From: Nocardioides hwasunensis
GTDB lineage: Bacteria > Actinomycetota > Actinomycetes > Propionibacteriales > Nocardioidaceae
Length of the DNA stretch: 64,000 nt
Direction of reading: 5' to 3'
Assembly: GCF_014779665.1 (NCBI RefSeq)
Contig: NZ_JACXYY010000004.1
Span: 372,001 to 436,000, forward strand
Positions within the stretch are counted from its first letter, which is position 1. Every line of letters begins with the position of its first letter. Position numbers and translations under genes: made by a program. The notes below the pieces were generated by a model. The model saw only the letters and a program-made list of their open reading frames with translations. It ran no database searches and was not told the origin of the DNA. Shown piece by piece: positions 51,228 to 60,200 of the stretch.

Positions 51228-51379
51228 GACACTTCCTCGTGCTCGGATCTGTGGGACACCACCCACTTAACCGTCTTTTCTTGAACGATTCCAGCAAGGA
51301 GAGGCTGACCTACCCACCGCCCACGCGGCGAGAGGCGGACCCCTGCGGGCCCGCCTCCCGGCAGTGGACGGCGTACGCC

Positions 51380-52564
51380 TCAGAACGGGTTCAGCGTGAT
51401 CCCGGCCTCGCGGGGGTCGCCGCTGTGGACCAGCGACTCCTGCGCCTGCACGTCGTCGAAGGCGAATCCGTAGGCCCGCCCGTCGACCATGTTCTGGTGG
51501 ATCAGGCGCGAGTAGTGGTTGGTGATCCCACCCTGGTAGAAGTCCGCGGCGGTGCCGCTCGGCTGGGTGTCGATCCGGCCGAGGGTCGAGCGGTGCAGCG
51601 CGGCGCAGAGCGTACGGGCGATGGGGCCGACGACCTGGTCGTTGGGCGCGCCGAGGTTGCCGTCGCAGCCCCACACGTTGCTGGTCGACGGCTTCTGGAA
51701 CGACGCCACCTGCGCGCCGGTCGTGTCGGTGAAGCTCATCGTGTCGCCCGAGGTGGTGCCGAAGAACTTCACGTCGGGGCGGTCACCGAAGGGCTGCACG
51801 GTCAGCGTCTTGGTGCCGTACGCCGCCCACGCCTCGTCGATGTAGGGGTCGAGGTAGGTGGGGTCGAAGGAGCCCGAGTCCGCCCCCTTGCCGGGAGCCA
51901 ACACGCGCAGCACGGTGCCGTCTTCGCGGGTGCGGATCAGGCCGTCCCAGCCGCCCTGGTCGCGCAGGCCGTCGATGACCGCGTCGCGACCGCCGGGCTT
52001 GAGCTCGCCGGTCTCGAGGTAGTTGCCGTTCGCCTCGGTCACCGACACAGCGTGCGGGACGGCGAACATGTCGACCTGCGAGCTGTTGAGCCAGAGGCCG
52101 GCGTCGTTGTAGGTGAACTCGCTCCAGTCGAAGAGGATGTCCTCGCTGGAGTCGCCGGGTGCCCAGGGGGCCGGCTGGACGAGGCCGTCCGGGGTGAGCG
52201 CGAACGGCAGCTTCTCGCCGAAGGACATGTAGACGCGGCCAGAGAAGCCTCGCGGGACGTTCAGCGTGGTGCTCGAGCCCGAGCCGCCCATCTGGATCGA
52301 CACGTCCGGGGCGGGGCTGGGTGGGTTGCTGCCGGCCGGCCACGGGGTGAAGGTGCCGTCCTGGCTGACCGACCCGAGGCGGCCGGAACTGAGGTCGACA
52401 CCGACGACGTAAAGGAAGACGTCCTCGCCGCGCTGGGACTGGTTGGTGATGTTGAAGGGCAGCCGGTCCGGCCCGGCCGCGGACGCGGGGGCGATGGGAG
52501 TGGCGAGGGTGATGCTGACGGCCAGTGCGGCCAGCAACCCGATGAGGGCGCGGAGGAAGCGCAT
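51380..52564 (-). CDS. Secreted GH64 beta-1,3-glucanase
   Basis: Exported glycoside hydrolase family 64 protein (laminaripentaose-producing type) of 394 aa. A signal peptide occupies residues ~1-29 (LIGLLAALAVSITLATPIAP). Family motifs visible include RLPFNITNQSQRGEDVFLYVVG, FTYNDAGLWLNSSQVDMFAVP and CAALHRSTLG. It would cleave fungal or algal beta-1,3-glucan outside the cell. ATG 52564 follows an AAGAGG site. Upstream lie a CRP-like and a CebR-like operator, so carbon-source control is likely. Confidence 0.88.
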   Translation of the reverse strand: MRFLRALIGLLAALAVSITLATPIAPASAAGPDRLPFNITNQSQRGEDVFLYVVGVDLSSGRLGSVSQDGTFTPWPAGSNPPSPAPDVSIQMGGSGSSTTLNVPRGFSGRVYMSFGEKLPFALTPDGLVQPAPWAPGDSSEDILFDWSEFTYNDAGLWLNSSQVDMFAVPHAVSVTEANGNYLETGELKPGGRDAVIDGLRDQGGWDGLIRTREDGTVLRVLAPGKGADSGSFDPTYLDPYIDEAWAAYGTKTLTVQPFGDRPDVKFFGTTSGDTMSFTDTTGAQVASFQKPSTSNVWGCDGNLGAPNDQVVGPIARTLCAALHRSTLGRIDTQPSGTAADFYQGGITNHYSRLIHQNMVDGRAYGFAFDDVQAQESLVHSGDPREAGITLNPF

Positions 52565-52588
52565 GAGGGAACCTCTTTCCCGAGAGAT

Positions 52589-52604
52589 TGTGACCCCAGT
52601 CACG
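52589..52604. promoter_or_regulatory. CRP/GlxR-like site upstream of GH64 gene
   Basis: TGTGACCCCAGTCACG matches the CRP-family consensus TGTGA-N6-TCACA in nine of ten conserved bases. It lies about 25 bases upstream of the GH64 start. Confidence 0.55.
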
Positions 52605-52607
52605 CTA

Positions 52608-52621
52608 TGAGAGCGCTTCCA
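52608..52621. promoter_or_regulatory. CebR/LacI-type operator upstream of GH64 gene
   Basis: TGAGAGCGCTTCCA agrees in 12 of 14 positions with the streptomycete CebR box TGGGAGCGCTCCCA, the operator of a LacI-type repressor of glucan-oligosaccharide use. Only three bases separate it from the CRP-like site. Confidence 0.6.
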
Positions 52622-52705
52622 TCACTGTCCAGCGGCGCGCACGTTCCGGCGCGCGTGGTCCACCGGACCACTCCGGGCACTGGTCCGGGCAACCGGACCC
52701 TGTGG

Positions 52706-52927
52706 TCAGAGGTGGTGCAGCTTGGCGAACGGCGGACGGATCCGCACCGACTGCGATCCGCAGTCGACGGTCACGGCGTGGCTGTCCACGTGGGTGACCT
52801 TCCCCAGCCCGTAGAGGTCGTGGGTGATGCGGTCGCCGACCTCGAACACCTCGAGCTCCGGCTCGACGGCCTGCTTGAACGGGCTGCTGGAGAGGTGTCT
52901 CGGCCGTGAGCCGCGCGGAGTCGTCAT
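52706..52927 (-). CDS. Small Tudor/CarD-like hypothetical protein
   Basis: A 73-aa protein of a widespread actinobacterial hypothetical family. The N-terminus is basic (TTPRGSRPRHLSS); the C-terminal ~45 residues look like a small beta-barrel, FEVGDRITHDLYGLGKVTHV and VTVDCGSQSVRI, reminiscent of CarD-type RNA polymerase-binding barrels. Function is unknown. ATG 52927 overlaps the MOSC gene stop by four bases (ATGA). Confidence 0.75.
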   Translation of the reverse strand: MTTPRGSRPRHLSSSPFKQAVEPELEVFEVGDRITHDLYGLGKVTHVDSHAVTVDCGSQSVRIRPPFAKLHHL

Positions 52928-53706
52928 TTGACTCCAGTATGCGCCCTACCTGCGCGAATGCCACCGTCACCTGCGGCTCCGGGCTGGACCACGTCGGCGT
53001 ACACCCCGAGCATCGGCTCCCCCGCGCGGTTGGTGGGCCTGCTCGCGACCAGGGCCTTCAGCAGCCGCAGGTCGCGCACCCCGGTCTCGGGGTGGTGGTC
53101 GACCACCGCACATCGGGGCACCTGTCCTCCGACCCGCAGGACCGCCGTCCCGACCCGGACCTCGGTGCTGGTCCAGGAGTCCTCGACCCACGGCTCCTCG
53201 GTCTCGACGACGAGGTTCGCCCGGAACCGGGCCGAATCCACTGGTTCCCCGACCCGCTCGGCGAGCTCGCGGAGCGACGCGGTGCCGATGACGGTGACAG
53301 GGGAGCCGAACACCACCCCGCCTCGCGGCGCGGCGGCGAGTCGTACGTCCCGGGCGAGGTGGTCCGACAGCAGCGCGGCGTGCGGTCCACCGGTCAGCGC
53401 GAGCTCGACCGGTCGGCCCCAGTAGTCGCAGGTGACGCTCTCGGCCGACACGATGGGCGGCGCCGCGACGGTCTCTCCCGACGGCAGCGTCAGAGTCAGC
53501 TCGTCGCCGTCGGCGCTTGCGAGGACCGCGAGGAGGGAGGGGTGCTGAACCGTGCGCAGCACCCGCCGAGCGCGTACGTCGACCACGCACCACGCGCGGT
53601 CACCGACCGGGCCGTGCGCGTCGAGCTCCACCCGCTCGCGGGCGAGGTGCCGCATGCCCTTGACCGGCGAGAAGCCCGCGGTGCGGACCAACAGCTCGGC
53701 GGGCAT
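52924..53706 (-). CDS. MOSC-domain protein
   Basis: A 260-aa protein with an N-terminal MOSC_N barrel (residues ~5-110, VRTAGFSPVKGMRHLARERV) and a C-terminal MOSC domain (~125-250) with RFRANLVVETEEPWVEDSW and GGQVPRCAVVDHHPETG. The Cys in the latter is at the position that holds sulfur or molybdenum cofactor in YcbX/mARC relatives, which reduce N-hydroxylated bases. The substrate here is unknown. It is coupled to the small downstream gene. Confidence 0.88.
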   Translation of the reverse strand: MPAELLVRTAGFSPVKGMRHLARERVELDAHGPVGDRAWCVVDVRARRVLRTVQHPSLLAVLASADGDELTLTLPSGETVAAPPIVSAESVTCDYWGRPVELALTGGPHAALLSDHLARDVRLAAAPRGGVVFGSPVTVIGTASLRELAERVGEPVDSARFRANLVVETEEPWVEDSWTSTEVRVGTAVLRVGGQVPRCAVVDHHPETGVRDLRLLKALVASRPTNRAGEPMLGVYADVVQPGAAGDGGIRAGRAHTGVK

Positions 53707-53738
53707 GCGGCCAGTCTCGCAGGCCGCTTCCGCGGGGA

Positions 53739-54365
53739 TCAGTCGTCGAGCTCGATGCGCAGCACCTCGCCGGTGTTCGCGTCGACGTCAACGGTCGTCT
53801 CGTCGGGGGTGTCCTCGTTGAAGGTGACCTCCCAGACCGCCGTGCCGTTGTCCTCGGAGAGGTCGACTCCGGTGACCGTGCCCTGCACGTCTGCGGACGC
53901 GGCCTCGATCGCAGCCAGGTGGTCGAGAGATGCGCCGAGGAGCAGGTCGCGCTCGGCCGCATCGTCGGCGTCGGAGTCGTTGTCGGCGACCGGCCCGCGA
54001 GCCACCGAGGTCCCGTCGGCGCTCAGCTCGAGGTCCTGCTCGACCCCGTCGGCGTCGACGATGGTGACGTCCCAGCCCGCGCCGTCGTGGTCGACGGAGA
54101 AGACGGTCCCGTCGACCTCGGCCAGGGCGGTCTCGGCGGCGGTCTCCACGTCGCCCTCGATCACGGCGGTGCCGGTGTCCGCGCTGGTGCCGGCGTCCGT
54201 GCTGGTGCCGTCCTCGGATGAGGAGTCGGGCGCCGTGCTGCCGGACGTCGTGGTGACCGGCGCGTCGTCGGCGTCGTCGTCACCTCCGCAGGCGACGAGC
54301 CCGAGTGCGAGCGGGGCCAGCAGGGCGGCGGTCGCGAGGCGGGTGCGGCGGCTGGTGCGGTTCAT
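53739..54365 (-). CDS. PepSY-domain lipoprotein
   Basis: A 208-aa lipoprotein with lipobox Cys26 (LGLVACGGDD) and an acidic Asp/Ser/Thr linker, then two PepSY-like repeats: AAETALAEVDGTVFSVDHDG ending WDVTIVDADG, and LAAIEAASADVQGTVTGVD ending TTVDVDANTGEVL. PepSY domains often inhibit or chaperone secreted proteases at the cell surface. No protease gene is adjacent. Start ATG 54365. Confidence 0.85.
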   Translation of the reverse strand: MNRTSRRTRLATAALLAPLALGLVACGGDDDADDAPVTTTSGSTAPDSSSEDGTSTDAGTSADTGTAVIEGDVETAAETALAEVDGTVFSVDHDGAGWDVTIVDADGVEQDLELSADGTSVARGPVADNDSDADDAAERDLLLGASLDHLAAIEAASADVQGTVTGVDLSEDNGTAVWEVTFNEDTPDETTVDVDANTGEVLRIELDD

Positions 54366-54469
54366 CGTCAGTGCTCCTGTGATCGTCTGGTTGCGTACGA
54401 CGACCACACTGCCGCGAGGCTCGCTAAGCCCGCTTCCCGCGCACCTCAACGTGTGGTTAAGGCATCAGA

Positions 54470-55003
54470 TCACGGTCGCTGGGGGAAGATGCCCTGCAGC
54501 GCGATGATGAAGGAGAGGACCAGGTAGGGCGGACGGTTGTTGTGCGGCTGACCGCCTCCGGTCGGGACGACCGCGTCGGGCCGCATCGTCGCGGCCGGCG
54601 AGCCGGTCGTGGAGTACAGATTCGTCGCGACTCGCCCGTAGCGCGACGTTGCGAAGATCGCGTCGGCCGGATCGGACGACGTGCCCGCCCCAGTCGTCGC
54701 CTGGACCGCGTGCGAGTGGGCGGGCATCTCGGCCTGCACGAGCGTGTGCGTCGCCGACCCTGCCTGCTGACCGAGGACGTATTGGGACAGGCCTGGCCCC
54801 TGGCCGTGCTGTACCGGCGCTCGGCCCTGCAGGTTCGGCAGGGCGAAGGTCGACCTGCCGTCGCCGCCGTAGGTGATGCCGAGCAGCGAGAAGAGCGCCG
54901 TGTTCTGTGAGATGGGCATGAGCTGGCCGTTGCACAAGGCCCAGCCCTGCGGGGCGTAGCCGCCGGCGAACGCTCGGATCTCGGCGAGGAACGGATCGGT
55001 CAT
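54470..55003 (-). CDS. Tail-collar domain protein 3 (MdpB-like)
   Basis: A 177-aa phage tail collar-type protein, last of three paralogues in a row. The collar motif PQGWALCNGQLMPISQNTAL, with FALPNLQGRAPV and EMPAHSHAV, identifies it; such proteins (microcystin-dependent protein type) occur in non-phage clusters. No signal peptide. It closes the seven-gene minus-strand operon that begins with the giant surface protein at 62731. Confidence 0.85.
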   Translation of the reverse strand: MTDPFLAEIRAFAGGYAPQGWALCNGQLMPISQNTALFSLLGITYGGDGRSTFALPNLQGRAPVQHGQGPGLSQYVLGQQAGSATHTLVQAEMPAHSHAVQATTGAGTSSDPADAIFATSRYGRVATNLYSTTGSPAATMRPDAVVPTGGGQPHNNRPPYLVLSFIIALQGIFPQRP

Positions 55004-55027
55004 GTGTGAGCTCCTGGGGTGTCGACG

Positions 55028-55528
55028 TCAGCTGCGCGACGGGTAGATGCCGGTGAGGGCGATCGCCCAGTTGAGGGCGAGGAAGGGGGGCCTGTTGTCG
55101 AACGGAGCTCCCGAGCCCGACGTCGCCACCGCCGCCGGGCTCATCGCTCTGCCGGTCGCTGAGCCGAAGGAGTTCGCGACTCCAGCCGCCCACACCGCTC
55201 CCGTGGGCGACCCTCCGGGGTTGGTGACCGCGGATGAACCTTGCGCCGCGTGGGTGTGCGCCGGCATCTCGTTCACTGTCAGCTGGTGGGCCGCCTCACC
55301 GCCGGACTGGCCGACGAACAGCCCGGCTCCTGGGTGCACAGGAACGCGGCCGCGGAGATCGGGCAGCGCGAACGTGGTGACGCCGTTGCCTCCGTACTGC
55401 ACGCCGAGCACTGCGAAGAGTGCCTGGTTCTGGTTGATCGGGAGCATCTGGCCATTGCAGAGCGCCCACCCACGAGGGGCGTAGCTGAAGGCGAGGATCT
55501 TGAGCTCGCCGATGTAGGGCTCGGACAC
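55028..55528 (-). CDS. Tail-collar domain protein 2 (MdpB-like)
   Basis: A 166-aa paralogue of its two neighbours, with PRGWALCNGQMLPINQNQAL, FALPDLRGRVPVHPG and NEMPAHTHAAQ. Divergence among the three copies is substantial, so they are not recent duplicates. Their C-termini share a FL(A/S)xxxxIAL(T/Q)GIYP-like ending. Together they may form a hetero-trimer or successive collar parts; this is inference. Confidence 0.85.
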   Translation of the reverse strand: MSEPYIGELKILAFSYAPRGWALCNGQMLPINQNQALFAVLGVQYGGNGVTTFALPDLRGRVPVHPGAGLFVGQSGGEAAHQLTVNEMPAHTHAAQGSSAVTNPGGSPTGAVWAAGVANSFGSATGRAMSPAAVATSGSGAPFDNRPPFLALNWAIALTGIYPSRS

Positions 55529-55540
55529 GATGTCCTCCGT

Positions 55541-56053
55541 TCAGCTCGGGGTCGGATAGACGCCGAAGCACGAGATGATGAAGGAGATGGCCAGCACCGG
55601 CGCGATGTTGGGGCGCGGCTGGTTGCCTCCTGTCGGGACGAGCGCGGCGTTCGACATGGTGGTGTCGGGCGCTCCGGCGGCGTACTGCGTGTGATCGCTG
55701 CCCGCCCAGACCGCACCGCTGGGCGAGGTGGTCGTGCCTGGGAGCGATCCCGCGTTGAGCAGGTGGGTGTGGGGTGGGAGGTTCGCCGCCGTGATGGTGA
55801 CAGCCTCCAGACCACCCGTCTGCCCAAGCACGTAGCTCGCCTGCCCGCCGACGCCCGCGTGCAGCGGGCTGCGGCTCTGCAGGTTGGGCAAGGCGAAGGT
55901 GTTCACCCCGTCACCGCCGTAGACGGTGCCGAGGAGGCTGAAGAGGGCGTCGTAGTCGGAGATGGACACCAGCTGTCCTTGGCAGAACAACCATCCGACG
56001 GGCGCGAAGTTGCCGCCGAACATCCGGACCTCTCCGATGAACGGGTCAGACAT
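55541..56053 (-). CDS. Tail-collar domain protein 1 (MdpB-like)
   Basis: A 170-aa tail-collar-type protein, first of the trio, with PVGWLFCQGQLVSISDYDAL, FALPNLQSRSPLHAG and LPPHTHLLN. ATG 56053 (MSDPFIGEV) is preferred over ATG 56065 because the three paralogues share the MS(D/E)P(F/Y) opening. Its start overlaps the DUF6916 gene upstream by eight bases. Confidence 0.85.
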   Translation of the reverse strand: MSDPFIGEVRMFGGNFAPVGWLFCQGQLVSISDYDALFSLLGTVYGGDGVNTFALPNLQSRSPLHAGVGGQASYVLGQTGGLEAVTITAANLPPHTHLLNAGSLPGTTTSPSGAVWAGSDHTQYAAGAPDTTMSNAALVPTGGNQPRPNIAPVLAISFIISCFGVYPTPS

Positions 56054-56357
56054 GGTCGTTCTCACTCTCGTACGTCGAGGTCAAGGTGGCGTGCAGCAGC
56101 GTCCCGCCCGGGCTCGCAGCGAGCGGGACGAGCATCAGGTCGCGTGCGTCGACATCGGGTGCGCTCACCTCGAACACACCCTGCTCGCAACCCACCGGGG
56201 CATCGAAGGTCATCGACCACGCGAGCCAGCCCCCGCATCGACGCTCGTCGGCGACCTCGGTCAAGGTGGCCTCGACGTCCGGTTGCTGAACGTCGAGTCG
56301 ACGCAGCGTGAACCGTTCGCCCACCCGGGGCGCGTAGTCGGCGTGCTGGACGCTCAT
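56046..56357 (-). CDS. DUF6916 protein (short copy)
   Basis: A 103-aa protein of the DUF6916 type, with YAPRVGERFTLRRLDVQ and FEVSAPDVDARDLMLVPLA. No signal peptide. Function unknown; in this operon it lies between the GNAT gene (four-base overlap at its start) and the tail-collar trio. A second, Tat-exported DUF6916 copy is encoded at 56824-57213. Confidence 0.7.
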   Translation of the reverse strand: MSVQHADYAPRVGERFTLRRLDVQQPDVEATLTEVADERRCGGWLAWSMTFDAPVGCEQGVFEVSAPDVDARDLMLVPLAASPGGTLLHATLTSTYESENDHV

Positions 56358-56827
56358 CGGGCATCCCGCCGCATCGTCAGATGATCGCCGCTCGTCCCCG
56401 ACACCTCGAAGCCGCAGCTGGCGTAGAGCGCCAGAGCCGCCTGGTTGCCGGACCACACGTTGAGCGTCACCGGTCGATCCGTCAGCAGGCTGAGGGCAGC
56501 ACGCGCCACTCCCTGACGACGTGCTGTGCTGTGGACGGCGAGGTCGAGCAGGTGGGTGCTCGACACGGACACGTCGATCCAGCACCGGCCGACAGGCTCG
56601 ACGCCCGACGGCGTCGAGGTCTCCACGACGTGGTCGACTGCCCCGGGGTGGTCGGTGGAGTACTGCCGGACTTGCGCCCGCACCTGCAGGTCGACGAGAC
56701 CGGCTCGCAGGTCGTCCGGCAGGAGGCGCAGGTCGGGCCGCGCGTCGAGGAAGAGCTCGCGGAGGAAGTCGCGATCGGCGTCGACCGTGCGGCGCAGGGC
56801 GACGCGGGCGGCGAGGACGGCCGTCAC
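56354..56827 (-). CDS. GNAT-family acetyltransferase
   Basis: A 157-aa GNAT protein with LDLAVHSTARRQGVARAAL (motif A, acetyl-CoA binding) and NQAALALYASCGFEVSG near the C-terminus. Substrate unknown; proteins or small molecules of the operon are candidates only by context. GTG 56827 overlaps the stop of the exported DUF6916 gene (GTGA), and its own stop overlaps the next gene (ATGA), so the whole stretch is translationally coupled. Confidence 0.85.
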   Translation of the reverse strand: MTAVLAARVALRRTVDADRDFLRELFLDARPDLRLLPDDLRAGLVDLQVRAQVRQYSTDHPGAVDHVVETSTPSGVEPVGRCWIDVSVSSTHLLDLAVHSTARRQGVARAALSLLTDRPVTLNVWSGNQAALALYASCGFEVSGTSGDHLTMRRDAR

Positions 56828-57213
56828 AGCCGGTTCACCACGACCTGCATCCGGCCGTCCTGCCCGCACCCGGACAGGAGGAGCCTGTGCCGCGGGACAC
56901 CGCGACGACGGAGCACGTAGATGCCGTCGGGCACGACCTTGCCGCGGGGGTTCTCCAGGCTGAGCGCGAACTGCCGCTCGGGCTTGGTGGTCCCCGCACC
57001 CAGGTCGTCGATGCGCTTGAGGACCAGGCGGATCGTGCGGCCCTCGTGGCGGATGGTGAACGTCTTGCCCAGGGATCCGGTGTAGTGCGAGCGCCGGATG
57101 TTCGTGGGGCTCACCCCCCGACCAGCCGCGTGCGCGGCTCCGCCGTCGACCACGGCGACGCCGACCGTGCCCGCACCCACGCCGAGCAGCGTGCGTCGCG
57201 AGATCTCTCTCAT
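56824..57213 (-). CDS. DUF6916 protein with Tat signal
   Basis: A 129-aa exported protein. The N-terminus REISRRTLLGVGAGTVGVAV carries the twin-arginine motif and a hydrophobic stretch, so it should be exported folded through the Tat system. The mature part has FTIRHEGRTIRLVLKRIDDLG and FALSLENPRGKVVPDGIYVL, matching the DUF6916 type. One Cys (SGCGQDG) is present. It follows the giant surface protein gene by 37 bases and overlaps the GNAT gene. Confidence 0.75.
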   Translation of the reverse strand: MREISRRTLLGVGAGTVGVAVVDGGAAHAAGRGVSPTNIRRSHYTGSLGKTFTIRHEGRTIRLVLKRIDDLGAGTTKPERQFALSLENPRGKVVPDGIYVLRRRGVPRHRLLLSGCGQDGRMQVVVNRL

Positions 57214-57250
57214 CTGATGTCTCCTCTCGAGGTGCGGGTCGGGTGGTCGG

Positions 57251-60200
57251 TCACGAGACGCGGACCTTGACCAGCCGCATGGTGGGGCCGACCTTGACGC
57301 CCAGGTTCCACAGCCGGTGGCCGGAGAGCCCGCGATCCATGGTCACGCCGATCGTCCACCGGCCAGGGCCGGCTGGACGCAGCGCGAGCGAGCGCCGGTG
57401 GGGACGCCGAGGGGCGATCTCGGCGTCGTAGTAGACCGGACGCACCGACGAGCCGGCGACCACGAGCGTGTAGGTCCGACCCAGCTCGACGTCGTACGCG
57501 CCGTTGCTGCTGGGCGCCTCGAGATAGACCGAGAGCGTACGCACCGACACCGACGTGCGCCGGCGGTTGCCGGCCTCGTCGACCGCGGTCGCGGTGACGA
57601 CGACGCGGTCACCCCGCTTCCTCGTCGTGATGCGGCACGAGGCGATGCCGGAGACCCGGTCGCGAGCGACGCACCGGGCGCGCGGAACTCCTCCGGCGTA
57701 CGTCGCACCGTCGCGGACACCGGCGATGCGCACCGTGGGCCTGACGCGGTCGATGTCGATCCCGCTGACGACGACCGTGGCGACACCACCGTCGGTGGCT
57801 GACACCGTGCGGGTGACGGACCGGCCGGCTCCGTTGCCGGTGAGCCTCACCGGTGCCGGGCACGGCTCGGCCAGCGGAGCGCCCTTCGGGGTGCAGGTGA
57901 AGGTGATCGTCACGGGGGTGCGATACCAGCCCGACCGGCTTCGGGGCTTCTTGCTCGTCACCGCCGCGGTGATGACCGGGTCCAGACGGCTGGTGGACGC
58001 CGACGACCCGGTGTGGTTGCCGTCCCCGGCGTACGACGCCGACACCTGCTGGGCGCGACCGGTGGGCACGGTCTGGGCGAGCGTGGCGACGCCGTCGACG
58101 AGCGACGCACTGCCGATCGGGTGGCCGCCGACCGCGAAGAGCACGTCTCCGGTAGCGACACCGCGGGCGGGCGGCGCCGTCGCAACAGTCGCGACGAGGC
58201 GATCGGCACGGACGTCGAGCCTCGTCGTGGTGGCGGCCCGGTCGACCACGTGGGTCGTCGTGCCCGACGACGGGGCCTGTGCCTTCGCGTCCGCCGGGGT
58301 GAAGACGGCGGAGAGCTCGTGCGCCCCAGCGGGGAGGGTCGCGCCGCTCGGGCCGGTCAGGACGCCGGCCGATGCCGTGCCGTCGACCACCACGATCGGG
58401 GCGCCGAAGGGAGCGCCGTCCAGGCTGAACTGCACAGTGCCTGCGGGGGCGCCGAAGGTCGAGCTGATCCGGGCCGACCCCGTGATCTCCTGACCGTGGA
58501 CCGACGGCGAGGGCGCGGTGCTCACGGTGGTCGCGGTGGCCGCTGCAGCGACCACGAACGACTGCTGCACCTGAGGTGCGGCTCGGTGGTCGGCGTCGCC
58601 GTCCTGGCCGAAGCCGACGACACAGGTGCCGGCTCGGTCGAACCGCACCGTGCCACTCGACAGGCTGCACGCGGTGGAGGCCGGGTCGATGCTGATCGCC
58701 ACTTCGAGGCCGGAGTCGCTGGTGGCGCGCGGCTGGTAGGTGCCGCCGACCGCCGCACCGACAGGCGTCGCGCTCGTGACCGTGATCGTCTGCTGCGCCT
58801 TGACGACCGACAGGGTGAAGGTCTGTCGGGCCGCGGGGGCCGAGCCGCCGCTGCTGGCGCTCACGGTCAACGTGTAGGTCCCGGTCGTGCCGGCGGCAGG
58901 GGTCCCGGAAAGCGTCGCCGATCCGTCGCCGCCGTCGGTGAACCGCACTCCGCCGGGCAGCGCACCAGCGACTGTCCAGGCCGTCGGTGCAGGGTGGCCG
59001 CGGGTGGCGGTGAAGGTGAAGGAACCCGCGGTCAGTGCCGTGAAGGTCGCTGCGTCACGGTTGGTGATGGTGGGCGGAGCATCCACCTGGAGGGTGAAGA
59101 CCTGCTCACGAGTGCCGAAGCCGTTGTCAGCGACGATCCGCAACGCGTACGGGCCGCTCTCGCGCGCTGTGCCGGACAGGGTCGCCGTGCCGTCTGCGTT
59201 GTCGACGAAGGTGACACCGTCGGGCAGCGTGCCGACGAGGGCCAGCGAGGGGGTCGGCGGACCGGAGGCTCGCACCGTGAACCAGTCGTCGTCACCGAGG
59301 ACGAACCGCGTGCCGGCTGCGCTGGTGAACGTCGGAGCGGCGCCGACACGCAGCCGGGCCGCGCGCGAGGTGGCCGTGGCGCCCGAGCCGTTGTCGAACA
59401 CGGCGCGATAGCTGGAGCCGTTGTCCGCGGCTGCGGCCGTGAGGGAGTACGTCGCGGAGGTGGCGCCCTGGATGTCGGTGAAGGCGCCGCCGGTGCTGCG
59501 CTGCCACTGCACGCTCGGAGCGGGGAAGCCGGCGGCGGTGGCGGTGAAGGACGCGGTGTCTCCTGGCTCGACCGTCTGATCCTCGGGCTGCGCGGTGAGA
59601 CGTGGGGAGGACTCGACCCTGAGGGTGAACTGCTGTGTGGCGTCTGCGCCGATGCCGTTGGTCGCGACGATGGTGAACGCGAAGGCGCCGTCCTCCGTCG
59701 GGGTGCCGGAGAGGACCCCGTTGGGGGCGAGGGCGACTCCGGAGGGCAAGGGTCCGGTCGTGGTGAACGTCGGCGCCGGCTTGCCAGTGGCCCGGACCTG
59801 GAACGTGCTCGCGTCGAGCCTGGTGAAGGTGGTGGTCGCGGCGCTGGTGAAGGTCGGGGGCGCGTTGACGGTCAGGATCGCGACGCGGCTGACCGACTGC
59901 CCGACCGAGTTCGTCAGTGTCACGCGGTAGCGAGCGCCGTCGTCACCGGCGCGGGCCGTGACGGCGTACGACGCCTCGGTGGCGCCCGCGACGGGCGCGA
60001 ACCCGGAGCCGGTGTCGCGCTGCCACTGGTAGGACGGCGCAGGGTAGCCGCGCGCCTGGACCGACAGCGTCGCCGTGTCACCGGCGACGACCGTGAGGTC
60101 GTCCGGCCCGGACACGACCGAGGGGGCCTCGTCGATCCGCAGCGTCAGGGTCTGGGTGGCGTCGGGGTTCACCCCGTTGGAGGCCCTCAGGGTGATCGTG

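Noticed and set aside
54470..56053. Prophage remnant because of three tail-collar proteins
   Set aside because: No other phage structural, lysis, integrase or terminase genes occur nearby; the proteins sit in a coupled operon with non-phage genes.
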